Below are positions 1 to 5,736 of a DNA stretch of 32,342 bases, in pieces (the first letter of the stretch is position 1; each line of letters starts with the position of its first letter). Origin of the DNA: Clostridiales bacterium (GTDB lineage Bacteria; Bacillota; Clostridia; Christensenellales; CAG-138); NCBI GenBank assembly GCA_012838425.1, contig DUPG01000017.1, positions 1-32,342 on the forward strand. The letters are read 5' to 3'. The position numbers were made by a program, and so were the translations under genes. The notes under the pieces were generated by a model that saw only the letters and a list, made by a program, of their open reading frames with translations, ran no database searches and was not told where the DNA came from.

Positions 1-76
1 AACCTATGCCCATAATACCCAACAGGAATTCTTTCAAATCCATATGATTAAAAAATTCGCAACATAGCCGAAACAT
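1..76 (-). CDS. possible start of an unknown protein, cut by the window edge
   Basis: An open frame on the minus strand begins with ATG at 76 (MFRLCCEFFNHMDLKEF...), has a second in-frame ATG at 43, and runs off the left edge without a stop. Only about 25 codons are visible. No clear Shine-Dalgarno sequence precedes either ATG. It lies downstream of the 58-residue riboswitch-controlled gene on the same strand, so it could be the next gene of that transcript. No family can be recognised from so few residues, and it may be chance. Confidence 0.25.
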   Translation of the reverse strand, partial: MFRLCCEFFNHMDLKEFLLGIMGIG

Positions 77-112
77 TATTAGATGCGGATAGAATTGCCA
101 CAAGCCTTTTTG

Positions 113-289
113 TTACGGTTCTATGGCTGTAGGTATGGCTATATATCGAGTGGGTTGCCAAACAAGCTCTGAGAGGTTGAGCTTTGGGCGATAGGGAGTC
201 CGTACAACATACGGGTCAATGATAATTTCGTCTTTCCTTTTGAGATAGGATAAAAAGACGAGCAGTTCTTGCTTATCGGTATTGAACAT
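113..289 (-). CDS. 58-residue protein of unknown function behind a SAM-I-clan riboswitch
   Basis: I do not recognise this protein. The start was set at ATG 289 because AAAGGAG lies at ideal spacing before it; a longer in-frame version from ATG 325 would begin just after the terminator and has no ribosome binding site. The product is 58 residues with no signal peptide or membrane segment. The N-terminal half is amphipathic and Leu/Lys-rich (KQELLVFLSYLKRKDE). The C-terminal half is rich in Pro, Arg and Tyr and ends IPTAIEP. It is the first gene after the riboswitch at 326-459 and has its own TTGACA-N17-TACAAT promoter, so its expression should be controlled by transcription termination. A small protein controlled by an S-box-like element and not linked to methionine genes is unusual. 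Confidence 0.6.
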   Translation of the reverse strand: MFNTDKQELLVFLSYLKRKDEIIIDPYVVRTPYRPKLNLSELVWQPTRYIAIPTAIEP

Positions 290-325
290 GTTTTTTCTCC
301 TTTCATAATTCCATAAAAGACCCAT

Positions 326-459
326 GAAAAGAAAAACTCATCGTTGCCGATGAGTAATAAAGCAAAATATTACACATCGGCTCAGCCTTTAGCACCTTAC
401 AAAACGCAGGTTGCTGGGCGATTAACGGGGCTGTCCCTACCGCCACTCTTCATGGTAAT
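326..459 (-). promoter_or_regulatory. SAM-I-clan (S-box-like) riboswitch with terminator, copy 1
   Basis: Read on the minus strand, the aptamer (459 down to 369) contains AAGAG, then a P2 arm with GGGACAGCCCC and CGCCCAGCAACC, a short P3 (CCTGC...AAGG) and GGTGCTAAAGGCTGAG. This follows the SAM-I order, with the ligand-contact strings GCAACC and GGTGCTA intact. The P2 loop AGCC can pair with GGCT after P3, as in the SAM-I pseudoknot. No P4 hairpin is seen. P1 pairs ATTAC(C)CAT with ATG(T)GTAAT (376-369). The 3' P1 strand can instead pair with ATTACTCATC (358-349), which blocks the terminator ACTCATCG-GCAA-CGATGAGT-TTTT (355-326). This is OFF-switch logic: ligand closes P1 and frees the terminator. 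The downstream gene encodes the 58-residue unknown protein. Confidence 0.8.
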
Positions 460-462
460 TGC

Positions 463-491
463 ATTGTAACACAGTTTATCGGGTTTGTCAA
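463..491 (-). promoter_or_regulatory. sigma-A promoter of riboswitch copy 1
   Basis: On the minus strand TTGACA (491-486) and TACAAT (468-463) are separated by exactly 17 bp. The predicted start near 456-459 is at the first base pairs of riboswitch stem P1, which supports the riboswitch boundaries. Confidence 0.85.
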
Positions 492-529
492 CCATTTCTG
501 GGGCTTTTTACTTAATCAGTAAAAAATAA

Positions 530-558
530 TTGAAAAAAGCTTATTTTAATGCTATAAT
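530..558 (+). promoter_or_regulatory. sigma-A promoter of the attenuator-like RNA
   Basis: TTGAAA (530-535) and TATAAT (553-558) are 17 bp apart. The predicted start, about 565-566, is the first base of the arm GCAAGGCT that pairs with the terminator's left arm. It is divergent from the promoter of riboswitch copy 1. Confidence 0.75.
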
Positions 559-562
559 TTTG

Positions 563-685
563 TTTGCAAGGCTGACTCTATGTTTCGCTACATTATGCTT
601 CACTCCAAAAAGGAGAAAAATAAGTATCCTGAGCGTACATAACTAACACAAGCCTTGCAAATAAAACCTGCGAGGCTTTTTGTTT
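563..685 (+). ncRNA. orphan attenuator/riboswitch-like leader RNA ending in a terminator
   Basis: Transcription from the promoter at 530-558 would give an RNA of about 118 nt. The 5' arm TTTGCAAGGCT (563-573) is perfectly complementary to AGCCTTGCAAA (651-661). The latter contains the left arm of an intrinsic terminator (650-659 with 669-678, then TTTTTG), so the two pairings exclude each other. Inside are nested helices: TATGT..CGCT with AGCG.ACATA, then ATGCTT with AAGTAT, capped by CTCC-AAAAA-GGAG. The second copy at 984 preserves the inner helices through wobble changes. No recognised riboswitch class matches. The next coding region on this strand begins only at 1170, after the second copy and its terminator. 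Confidence 0.55.
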
Positions 686-724
686 TGAACTGAACTGATA
701 TAGTATCTTTTTATGTAGCGAAAC
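582..724. repeat. 12-bp perfect inverted repeat flanking the attenuator body
   Basis: GTTTCGCTACAT at 582-593 is repeated in reverse complement at 713-724 (ATGTAGCGAAAC). The left arm is also where the repeated unit begins in both copies (582 and 984). This could mark the ends of a small non-autonomous mobile element, or be part of a larger RNA fold. No target-site duplication was found. Confidence 0.5.
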
Positions 725-983
725 AATACCTCTCACTCCCACTCAATAGTTCACTATGGCTTGTAAAAAGCCTTATGCTATGGGAGTTATTTAATACATT
801 TGCCTTATGTGTATCACTATAGCGAACGCAATATTTTCACTAACTGTGATTACTACTATTATGGCTTATTAACAGTGTTCTACTGTTATCTGTATTGAAT
901 ATGGTAGCGTTATTATATGTTTATATGAGAATACTTTTTATTCGCATAAACAGGATAATTTGGTTTCTCTTTTTATAGGGATT
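686..983. other. AT-rich non-coding spacer between the two repeat copies
   Basis: No ORF with a ribosome binding site is present in either direction. The stretch holds the right arm of the 12-bp inverted repeat, a small hairpin GGCTTGTAAAAAGCC near 768-782, and otherwise AT-rich sequence. A weak GATAAT-like box sits near 953, but no matching -35 box was found. Confidence 0.5.
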
Positions 984-1087
984 GTTTCGCTACATTATAC
1001 TTCACTCCAAAAAGGAGAAAAGTAAGTATTCTGAGCGTACATAACTAACACAAGCCTTGCAAATAAAACCTGCGGGGCTTTTTGTTT
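984..1087 (+). repeat. second copy of the 104-bp repeat, with terminator but no promoter or 5' arm
   Basis: This copy matches 582-685 with only about four differences. It starts exactly at GTTTCGCTACAT and ends in TTTTTGTTT. The hairpin changes are structure-neutral: ATGCTT becomes ATACTT opposite AAGTAT, and GCGAGG becomes GCGGGG opposite CCTTGC. The terminator (1052-1083) is intact. The GCAAGGCT antiterminator arm and the consensus promoter of copy 1 are missing, so this copy should act as a plain terminator in front of the aldo/keto reductase operon, or as a relic of a duplication. Confidence 0.7.
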
Positions 1088-1111
1088 GCACTCCCCCATA
1101 CTATATTTCCC

Positions 1112-1140
1112 ATTTAATAATCTATCCCTTTATATTATAA
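1112..1140 (+). promoter_or_regulatory. probable promoter of the aldo/keto reductase operon
   Basis: TTTAAT and TATAAT are separated by 17 bp, ending about 30 bp before the gene start and just after the terminator of the second repeat copy. The -35 box is weak, the -10 box perfect. Confidence 0.5.
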
Positions 1141-1169
1141 TTGTTTTATGTTATAAAGGAGGGCTGTAT

Positions 1170-2321
1170 ATGGATTACAGAAAGCTTGGAAAAACAAATG
1201 TGTCGGCGTCGCTGCTGGGGTTTGGCTGTATGAGATTTCCCACAACAAAAGGTGGAGAAATAAACTCCGCCGAAGCGGAAAAGATGCTTGATTTGGCGTA
1301 TAGCAAGGGCATTAACTATTTTGATACCGCCTATGTGTATCATTCCGGCAAAAGTGAGGAATTTGTAGGCAAGGTTCTTTCTAAATATGAAAGGAGCAGC
1401 TACTATATCGCGGACAAGCTTCCCTGCTGGATGATAAACTCGCTTGATGACGCGCAACGCATATTCAACGAACAGTTACAAAGACTGCAAACCGACTATA
1501 TCGATTTCTACCTGCTTCACTCATTGGGCAAGCAAAGCTGGGACAAGATGGTGGAAATTTGCGTTCCGGAGTTCTGCGAAAATCTGAAAAAGCAGGGTAA
1601 AATCAAGTACTTAGGCTTTTCATTTCATGATGAATACAAGGTGTTTGAAGAAATTTTAACAAGCAGGGAATGGGATTTCTGCCAGATACAGCTCAACTTT
1701 ATGGACATAGAGCACCAAGCGGGAATGAAAGGGTATGAGCTTGCCGAAAGATTAGGAGTACCGCTTGTGATAATGGAGCCATTGAAAGGCGGAATGCTCG
1801 CTTCCTTACCCGAAGATATAACCGCGGAGCTGAGAAAAGCCAATCCGAACGCCTCCATAGCCTCATGGGGACTAAGGTGGATAGGCAGTCTGCCGAATGT
1901 CAAAGTAGTTCTCAGCGGAATGTCGGCAATGGAGCAGTTAGAGGACAATCTAAGCATTTACAGCGACTTTAAGCCGCTTAGCGACGAAGAACAGCAGATG
2001 ATTCGCAGGCTGTCCGAAGCCCTCAGAAGCAAGATGAATAACGGCTGTACCGGCTGCAAATATTGCTTGCCCTGTCCTGCCGGAGTAAATATTCCTAAGA
2101 ATTTCAGTATTTGGAATGAATACGGTATGTATCAGAACAAGAGGATAGCCGCTTGGCAATGGAAAAATAATATTGACGACAAGAGAAAGGCGAAAAACTG
2201 TGTATCGTGCGGTCAATGCGAGGAGGTATGCCCTCAGAACATCAATATACGCGAGGATTTGAGCCGTCTGCAAAAGGAATTGGATAGCGTGGTAGAATCC
2301 CTGAAAGCAAGCTCTAAATGA
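1170..2321 (+). CDS. aldo/keto reductase with C-terminal 4Fe-4S ferredoxin domain
   Basis: The product of 383 residues is a NAD(P)H-dependent carbonyl reductase of the AKR superfamily, probably cytosolic; its substrate cannot be told from sequence. The (beta/alpha)8 N-terminal part has the catalytic tetrad Asp52, Tyr57, Lys83 and His117 (FDTAYVYH, ADK, YLLH). The C-terminus carries two cysteine clusters, C293/C296/C299/C302 and C344/C347/C350/C354-Pro, typical of the AKR-Fe-S subfamily, so electrons may pass through [4Fe-4S] centres. The start is ATG 1170 behind AAAGGAGGG; an upstream in-frame extension to 1086 lies over the repeat and promoter region and was dropped. The stop overlaps the next start (ATGA), which indicates translational coupling to the ECF S component. 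Confidence 0.92.
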   Translation: MDYRKLGKTNVSASLLGFGCMRFPTTKGGEINSAEAEKMLDLAYSKGINYFDTAYVYHSGKSEEFVGKVLSKYERSSYYIADKLPCWMINSLDDAQRIFNEQLQRLQTDYIDFYLLHSLGKQSWDKMVEICVPEFCENLKKQGKIKYLGFSFHDEYKVFEEILTSREWDFCQIQLNFMDIEHQAGMKGYELAERLGVPLVIMEPLKGGMLASLPEDITAELRKANPNASIASWGLRWIGSLPNVKVVLSGMSAMEQLEDNLSIYSDFKPLSDEEQQMIRRLSEALRSKMNNGCTGCKYCLPCPAGVNIPKNFSIWNEYGMYQNKRIAAWQWKNNIDDKRKAKNCVSCGQCEEVCPQNINIREDLSRLQKELDSVVESLKASSK

Positions 2322-2887
2322 AAACGAACATGAAATTAAGCAGGAGAATAGCGCTGGGAGGATTGTTTATAGCATTGTCTGTAATGCTCCCGCAGGCAAT
2401 CCACCTGTTTGGTGCGGCCGATTTAGGCAGAGCATTGCTTCCCATGCACATACCGGTAATGCTGAGCGGCTATGCTTTAGGTCCGTTTCTCGGGCTTATA
2501 GTCGGTGCTGTTTCTCCTATTTTAAGCAGCCTGTTAACCAATATGCCCCCGTTTGAAAGACTTGGATTTATGGTGCTTGAGCTGGCGGCATACGGATTCA
2601 TGAGCGGACTGTTATACAAGACCCTCAATTTACGCAGATTTAGATTCGGTGTAATCCTCTCGCTTGTATGCGCTATGATATTTGGAAGGCTGGTGTATGC
2701 CCTTTCATTATTTGTTGCGGCTGATTTACTGGACATCGCGAAAGTCGGCCCCATAGCCGCGTGGGAAGCGGTAACTGCTGGCATTATCGGAATAGTAATT
2801 CAGATTGTATTCATACCTGCGATGGTTTATCTGCTGCAAAAGCTACGGGTCATAGACAATTTTGATTCGGCGCAAAAGGATTCCTAA
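2318..2887 (+). CDS. ECF transporter substrate-binding (S) component
   Basis: This 189-residue polytopic membrane protein has about five to six hydrophobic segments. The N-terminal pattern RRIALGGLFIALSVMLPQ, followed by PMHIPVMLSGYALGP and GLIVGAVSPILSSLL, is typical of S components of energy-coupling factor vitamin importers, most like the PanT/FolT-type group. It would bind a vitamin or cofactor and work with shared EcfA/EcfA'/EcfT subunits encoded elsewhere, since none is in this window. The gene overlaps the aldo/keto reductase by 4 bp and has no strong ribosome binding site of its own, so coupled translation is likely. The ligand is unknown. A link to the reductase's redox cofactor is only a guess. 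Confidence 0.8.
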   Translation: MKTNMKLSRRIALGGLFIALSVMLPQAIHLFGAADLGRALLPMHIPVMLSGYALGPFLGLIVGAVSPILSSLLTNMPPFERLGFMVLELAAYGFMSGLLYKTLNLRRFRFGVILSLVCAMIFGRLVYALSLFVAADLLDIAKVGPIAAWEAVTAGIIGIVIQIVFIPAMVYLLQKLRVIDNFDSAQKDS

Positions 2888-2938
2888 GCAAGCGGGTTAA
2901 TCTGATTGGCAAATGAAAAGAAAGTAGAGATTTGAAAT

Positions 2939-3346
2939 ATGACAGACTCACTTGAAAGGGCGGTAAAAAAGCTGCATGATACGGGTTGCGCCTTGGTGGT
3001 GGTAAACGGGGCTGTGGAGCTATCCTCCGATAATACGGGGCTGAAACCGCTTATAGATATTGTAAAAAACACGCCCGAAATTCTCCGCGGTGCGTCTGTG
3101 GCTGACAAAATCGTAGGCAAGGCAGCTGCCATGCTTCTTTTGTATTCGGGAGTGAAGGAAGCATATGCGGAAATCATCAGCTCGCGCGCCATTCCCGTAT
3201 TAGAGAACGCCGGCATAAGCTATTTTTATAATAAGCAAGTGCCTTTTATTAAAAACAGGGCCGGCAACGACCTCTGCCCTATGGAAAAGCGCGTGCTGGA
3301 TATTGACGACCCCAATATAGGCGCGGAGCTGCTGCTAAATCTGTAA
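2939..3346 (+). CDS. DUF1893 family protein (cytidine deaminase-like fold)
   Basis: The 135-residue product matches the DUF1893 pattern: an N-terminal strand CALVVVNGAVE, the helix motif ADKIVGKAAAMLL, a central ISSRAIPVLENAGI and a C-terminal NRAGNDLCPMEKRV. Family knowledge: the Thermotoga TM1506 structure places DUF1893 in the cytidine deaminase-like superfamily, but no reaction has been shown. The start ATG 2939 has only a modest purine-rich site (AAAGTAGAG) before it. It follows the S component by 51 bp on the same strand and is probably the third gene of the operon. No terminator was found after it. Confidence 0.8.
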   Translation: MTDSLERAVKKLHDTGCALVVVNGAVELSSDNTGLKPLIDIVKNTPEILRGASVADKIVGKAAAMLLLYSGVKEAYAEIISSRAIPVLENAGISYFYNKQVPFIKNRAGNDLCPMEKRVLDIDDPNIGAELLLNL

Positions 3347-3369
3347 GCACAGGCAACAGGATTTGTTAA

Positions 3370-3564
3370 GCGCAGACAAGCGAGTTTGATTTTTATATCG
3401 GGTACAAACACCCAAGGCAGGTACAGCAAGAACTGCTTCATGCAACCGTGAACTGCGATTTGGCTGCAAAGAAGTGTAACGCGGCAAGACACGCAGAATA
3501 TGTGCAAACAGGTAGAATTGACAAATGCTTTTTCCCTGCCTTGAGAGAAGAATGCGATTATTGA
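3370..3564 (+). pseudogene. start-less open stretch, possible gene remnant
   Basis: After a TAA at 3367 the plus strand stays open for 64 codons to TGA 3562-3564, with no ATG, GTG or TTG start that has a ribosome binding site. The translation has a protein-like composition with four cysteines (VNCDLAAKKCNAARHAEYVQ, then TGRIDKCFFPALREECDY). It may be the tail of a decayed gene after the DUF1893 operon, or chance in GC-richer intergenic DNA. I do not recognise it. Confidence 0.25.
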
Positions 3565-3582
3565 TCTGTTACATATTTTTCT

Positions 3583-4869
3583 TTACTTGCCCAATACCGT
3601 TTCAAAATATGGGGTTAATGCGGGATTAACATTTTTCCACCACTCGTGATAGTATTTCACGCAATCCTCGCCAAAGTCTTCGATATTGCGTTCTCTAAGA
3701 TTTATAATTGACATATCAATAAGTGATGAAGAATCCCCATGGAATCTATTGCTTGATGCAATAATAAACTTTTCCTGCGTTGAGCGCTGGTTTTTCTTGT
3801 TCCGCATATATACCATCTTCTCCTGCAAGCTGAATTTCTGAATATTTTTCTTTCTGATTCCCTCGAACACTTGATTGAGGCTTGGGCATCTTCCGAAATA
3901 CTCCGTGTCGCCTATACTGTGCTTATATGTAACTTGCGTATATACCCAATAGGCTGTGCCGTTCGGATAAATCAGCAATATCGTAGACTGTTTATACTCT
4001 TTACTCAATGATATTGCGAACTTTCGCAGGCTTTCCGCATAGACCTTCGGAGCATACACCAGCAATGCGCTTTGATTGAGTTTTTCGTATATTTGCGCAG
4101 CGCCGTCAAAGCTGTTTCGAATTTCGTCATAGCCCATGGCGAAGTGGGCGGTGTCAATCTTCATGGTGTTAATAACATTTATGTCCGTGAGATTAACCGG
4201 CTCATCGGCGGAAGTGGTTGACGGTAACGCCTTATCTCCAATTCTAAACGCGCTTATGAAAGCCATCGCGTGATTCCGTTCATAATGCTCTGATAATCTT
4301 ATCTCGCAGTCCTCCTCAGGCGTATTGCCTTTACTCATAAAGGAGGGGCCCAATAAATAACCGTCTTCTCTGCTGTCCTCTCTGTACTTATTGGGCCTGC
4401 ACCATTCTTTTAGCACTTCTTTACCGTATTTCCTCAAGCGATTCTTGAAAAGATTTGAGGAATAGTATGCAGAAACAGATGAGTAATTCCTTGTAGAATT
4501 GCTATGTATCCGAAAATCCTCACTTAAAACCAGCTCGTTCAGGGTTTCTTTCGTGGTTTTGTGGCGAATCTCAATATCCACGCGATATTCTTCCGCTAAT
4601 GCTGTGGCTAAGTCAAGCGCCCATTTCGCGTTTTTTTCATATGCAAGGAAAACAATCACCTGCTTGGTTTCCTCATCATTGAACGGATTGACCTTAAGCG
4701 ATAAGATGCTGCCTGTTTCGATTTCCGCTAATCCTGCATAGTGCTTCGCAATGTGCTCCATTTGTTCGTCAAGTATGGGCAGGAATATTGCCATATCACC
4801 TTTCTCGAAACGCTCTGTCAGCCTTGCAACTGATTCATCGAATGTATCGTATGTCTTGAATTTCCTCAT
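3583..4869 (-). CDS. 428-residue protein of unknown function, second large gene of the riboswitch operon
   Basis: I do not recognise this protein. The start is ATG 4869, which overlaps the stop of the 101-residue gene (ATGA) and follows AGGAGG. The product appears soluble, with no signal peptide or membrane segment. It has an acidic, helix-rich first 130 residues (TYDTFDESVARLTERFEKGD, later EKNAKWALDLATALAEEYRV), a middle rich in Arg, Tyr and Ser, and a C-terminal third with hydrophobic strands (STILLIYPNGTAYWVYTQ) ending EYYHEWW-like (KYYHEWWKNVNPALTP). No Walker, zinc or nuclease motif is visible. It lies in one transcript with the 16-codon ORF and the repeat protein, under control of the riboswitch at 5321-5474. 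Confidence 0.75.
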   Translation of the reverse strand: MRKFKTYDTFDESVARLTERFEKGDMAIFLPILDEQMEHIAKHYAGLAEIETGSILSLKVNPFNDEETKQVIVFLAYEKNAKWALDLATALAEEYRVDIEIRHKTTKETLNELVLSEDFRIHSNSTRNYSSVSAYYSSNLFKNRLRKYGKEVLKEWCRPNKYREDSREDGYLLGPSFMSKGNTPEEDCEIRLSEHYERNHAMAFISAFRIGDKALPSTTSADEPVNLTDINVINTMKIDTAHFAMGYDEIRNSFDGAAQIYEKLNQSALLVYAPKVYAESLRKFAISLSKEYKQSTILLIYPNGTAYWVYTQVTYKHSIGDTEYFGRCPSLNQVFEGIRKKNIQKFSLQEKMVYMRNKKNQRSTQEKFIIASSNRFHGDSSSLIDMSIINLRERNIEDFGEDCVKYYHEWWKNVNPALTPYFETVLGK

Positions 4870-5171
4870 GTTATGCCTCCTGTTGTTGTATTTGTCCTGA
4901 ATACTGCTGAGTAATACGCCTCGCAAATGCGTGCAATATACGAGGCTTTGGCGTATCGCTGCTTATCTCCGTCTTTATACAACAGTCCCACCGCCGTGTC
5001 CCCGCGAGCGACTATCCTGCCGTAAACGTCGCGCGTTACATCAAGGGCATTGTCGTATCTGCCTAATATGCGGCCATGAAAGTCCTTCACGACCTTGTTG
5101 CCGCTGCTGTCCGTTTCGATTTTGCCTAATATGCTTTCGTGGAAATCGCGAATTACATTAACCGCAGCCAT
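4866..5171 (-). CDS. 101-residue protein with three D-F/V-x-G-R-I-L/V-G-R repeats
   Basis: This unknown small protein starts at ATG 5171 behind TTAGGAGGTAAAAGT. Residues 7-17 (IRDFHESILGK), 28-38 (VKDFHGRILGR) and 46-56 (TRDVYGRIVAR) are three copies of one short motif, the kind of short beta-hairpin repeat that can stack into a small beta structure. The C-terminal 40 residues (YAKASYIARICEAYYSAVF) are helical and unlike the repeats. It overlaps the 428-residue gene by 4 bp, so the two products are probably made in a fixed ratio and may act together. No catalytic motif is seen. Confidence 0.75.
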   Translation of the reverse strand: MAAVNVIRDFHESILGKIETDSSGNKVVKDFHGRILGRYDNALDVTRDVYGRIVARGDTAVGLLYKDGDKQRYAKASYIARICEAYYSAVFRTNTTTGGIT

Positions 5172-5233
5172 ACTTTTACCTCCTAAAAAATAAAATGTTG
5201 CATATGTTGCATGGGAAAACCGATAACATAGGC

Positions 5234-5284
5234 TTATTTATATGGACTATGACCCATGTTAGACATGAAAAACAGACTTGCCAT
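5234..5284 (-). CDS. 16-codon ORF with a strong ribosome binding site, possible leader peptide
   Basis: ATG 5284 is preceded by GGAGGA at optimal spacing and encodes MASLFFMSNMGHSPYK followed by TAA. It is the first ORF after the riboswitch terminator and lies 62 bp before the 101-residue gene. A perfect hairpin CTCTCG-AAAA-CGAGAG (5311-5296) abuts and partly covers the GGAGG, so access to this site may be a second regulatory layer. It contains three Met out of 16, which is striking next to a SAM-type aptamer. It could be a regulatory leader peptide, a tiny functional peptide or a coincidence. Confidence 0.45.
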   Translation of the reverse strand: MASLFFMSNMGHSPYK

Positions 5285-5320
5285 ATTAAATCCTCCTCTC
5301 GTTTTCGAGAGACGGATATA

Positions 5321-5474
5321 GAAAAACCCATCGTCGTCGATGGGTGGTGTAATAGACATATTGCAAATTGCAAGTATTCTACCACCCATAGACTCAGCCA
5401 TTAGCACCTTGCGGCTCACCGCAGGTTGCTGGGCGTTTAACGGGGCTGTCCCTACCGCCACTCTTTATGGTGTG
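5321..5474 (-). promoter_or_regulatory. SAM-I-clan (S-box-like) riboswitch with terminator, copy 2
   Basis: The minus strand shows the same core as copy 1: AAGAGTGG, GGGACAGCCCC, CGCCCAGCAACC, a longer P3 (CCTGCGG-TGAG-CCGCAAGG) and GGTGCTAATGGCTGAG, with the P2 loop AGCC able to pair with GGCT. P1 is CAC(A)CCATA with TATGGGTG. The 3' strand ATGGGTGGT (5399-5391) can instead form nine perfect pairs with ACCACCCAT (5348-5340). That pairing excludes the terminator ACCCATCG-ACGA-CGATGGGT-TTTTTC (5345-5321). P1, P3, antiterminator and terminator all differ in sequence from copy 1 but keep pairing, so this is covariation. It precedes the 16-codon, 101-residue and 428-residue ORFs. Confidence 0.8.
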
Positions 5475-5493
5475 CATTTAACTATGCAAGTGT

Positions 5494-5522
5494 AGTGTCG
5501 CACAATAATATATAGCTGTCAA
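5494..5522 (-). promoter_or_regulatory. promoter of riboswitch copy 2
   Basis: A perfect -35 box TTGACA (5522-5517) is followed after 17 bp by GACACT (5499-5494), a poor -10 box. The predicted start is about 12 nt before stem P1. Confidence 0.6.
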
Positions 5523-5736
5523 GTGCTGTTTCGGTGAATTTTCCGAAATTCAGTACAATAATTCACCATGAAATTAAGAATTTGGTATTACTCTGTTGAA
5601 GTGTAATGAAATGTCATGAGATCAATATTGATTATGAATCATAAGTTTTTCTTCATTCTCTTTTTTAGGATAGCATATTTGGAGTACTATTTGCTTATGT
5701 TGGGTTGTCACTATAACTGTATATACGGGAGTTTTT
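5523..5736. other. non-coding stretch between the riboswitch promoter and the helicase gene
   Basis: It is AT-rich, with an imperfect nested inverted repeat: GGTGAATT...AATTCACC (about 5535-5569) enclosing TTTCGG...CCGAAA. No ORF and no convincing terminator for the helicase gene were seen. Confidence 0.4.

Noticed and set aside
326-459. T-box or cobalamin riboswitch interpretation of the leader
   Set aside because: No T-box TGGNACCGCG sequence and no B12 box were found; the GCAACC...GGTGCTAA order fits SAM-I.
4931-5161. 76-codon plus-strand ORF opposite the repeat protein gene
   Set aside because: It is a shadow of the 101-residue gene, which has a strong ribosome binding site and internal repeats.
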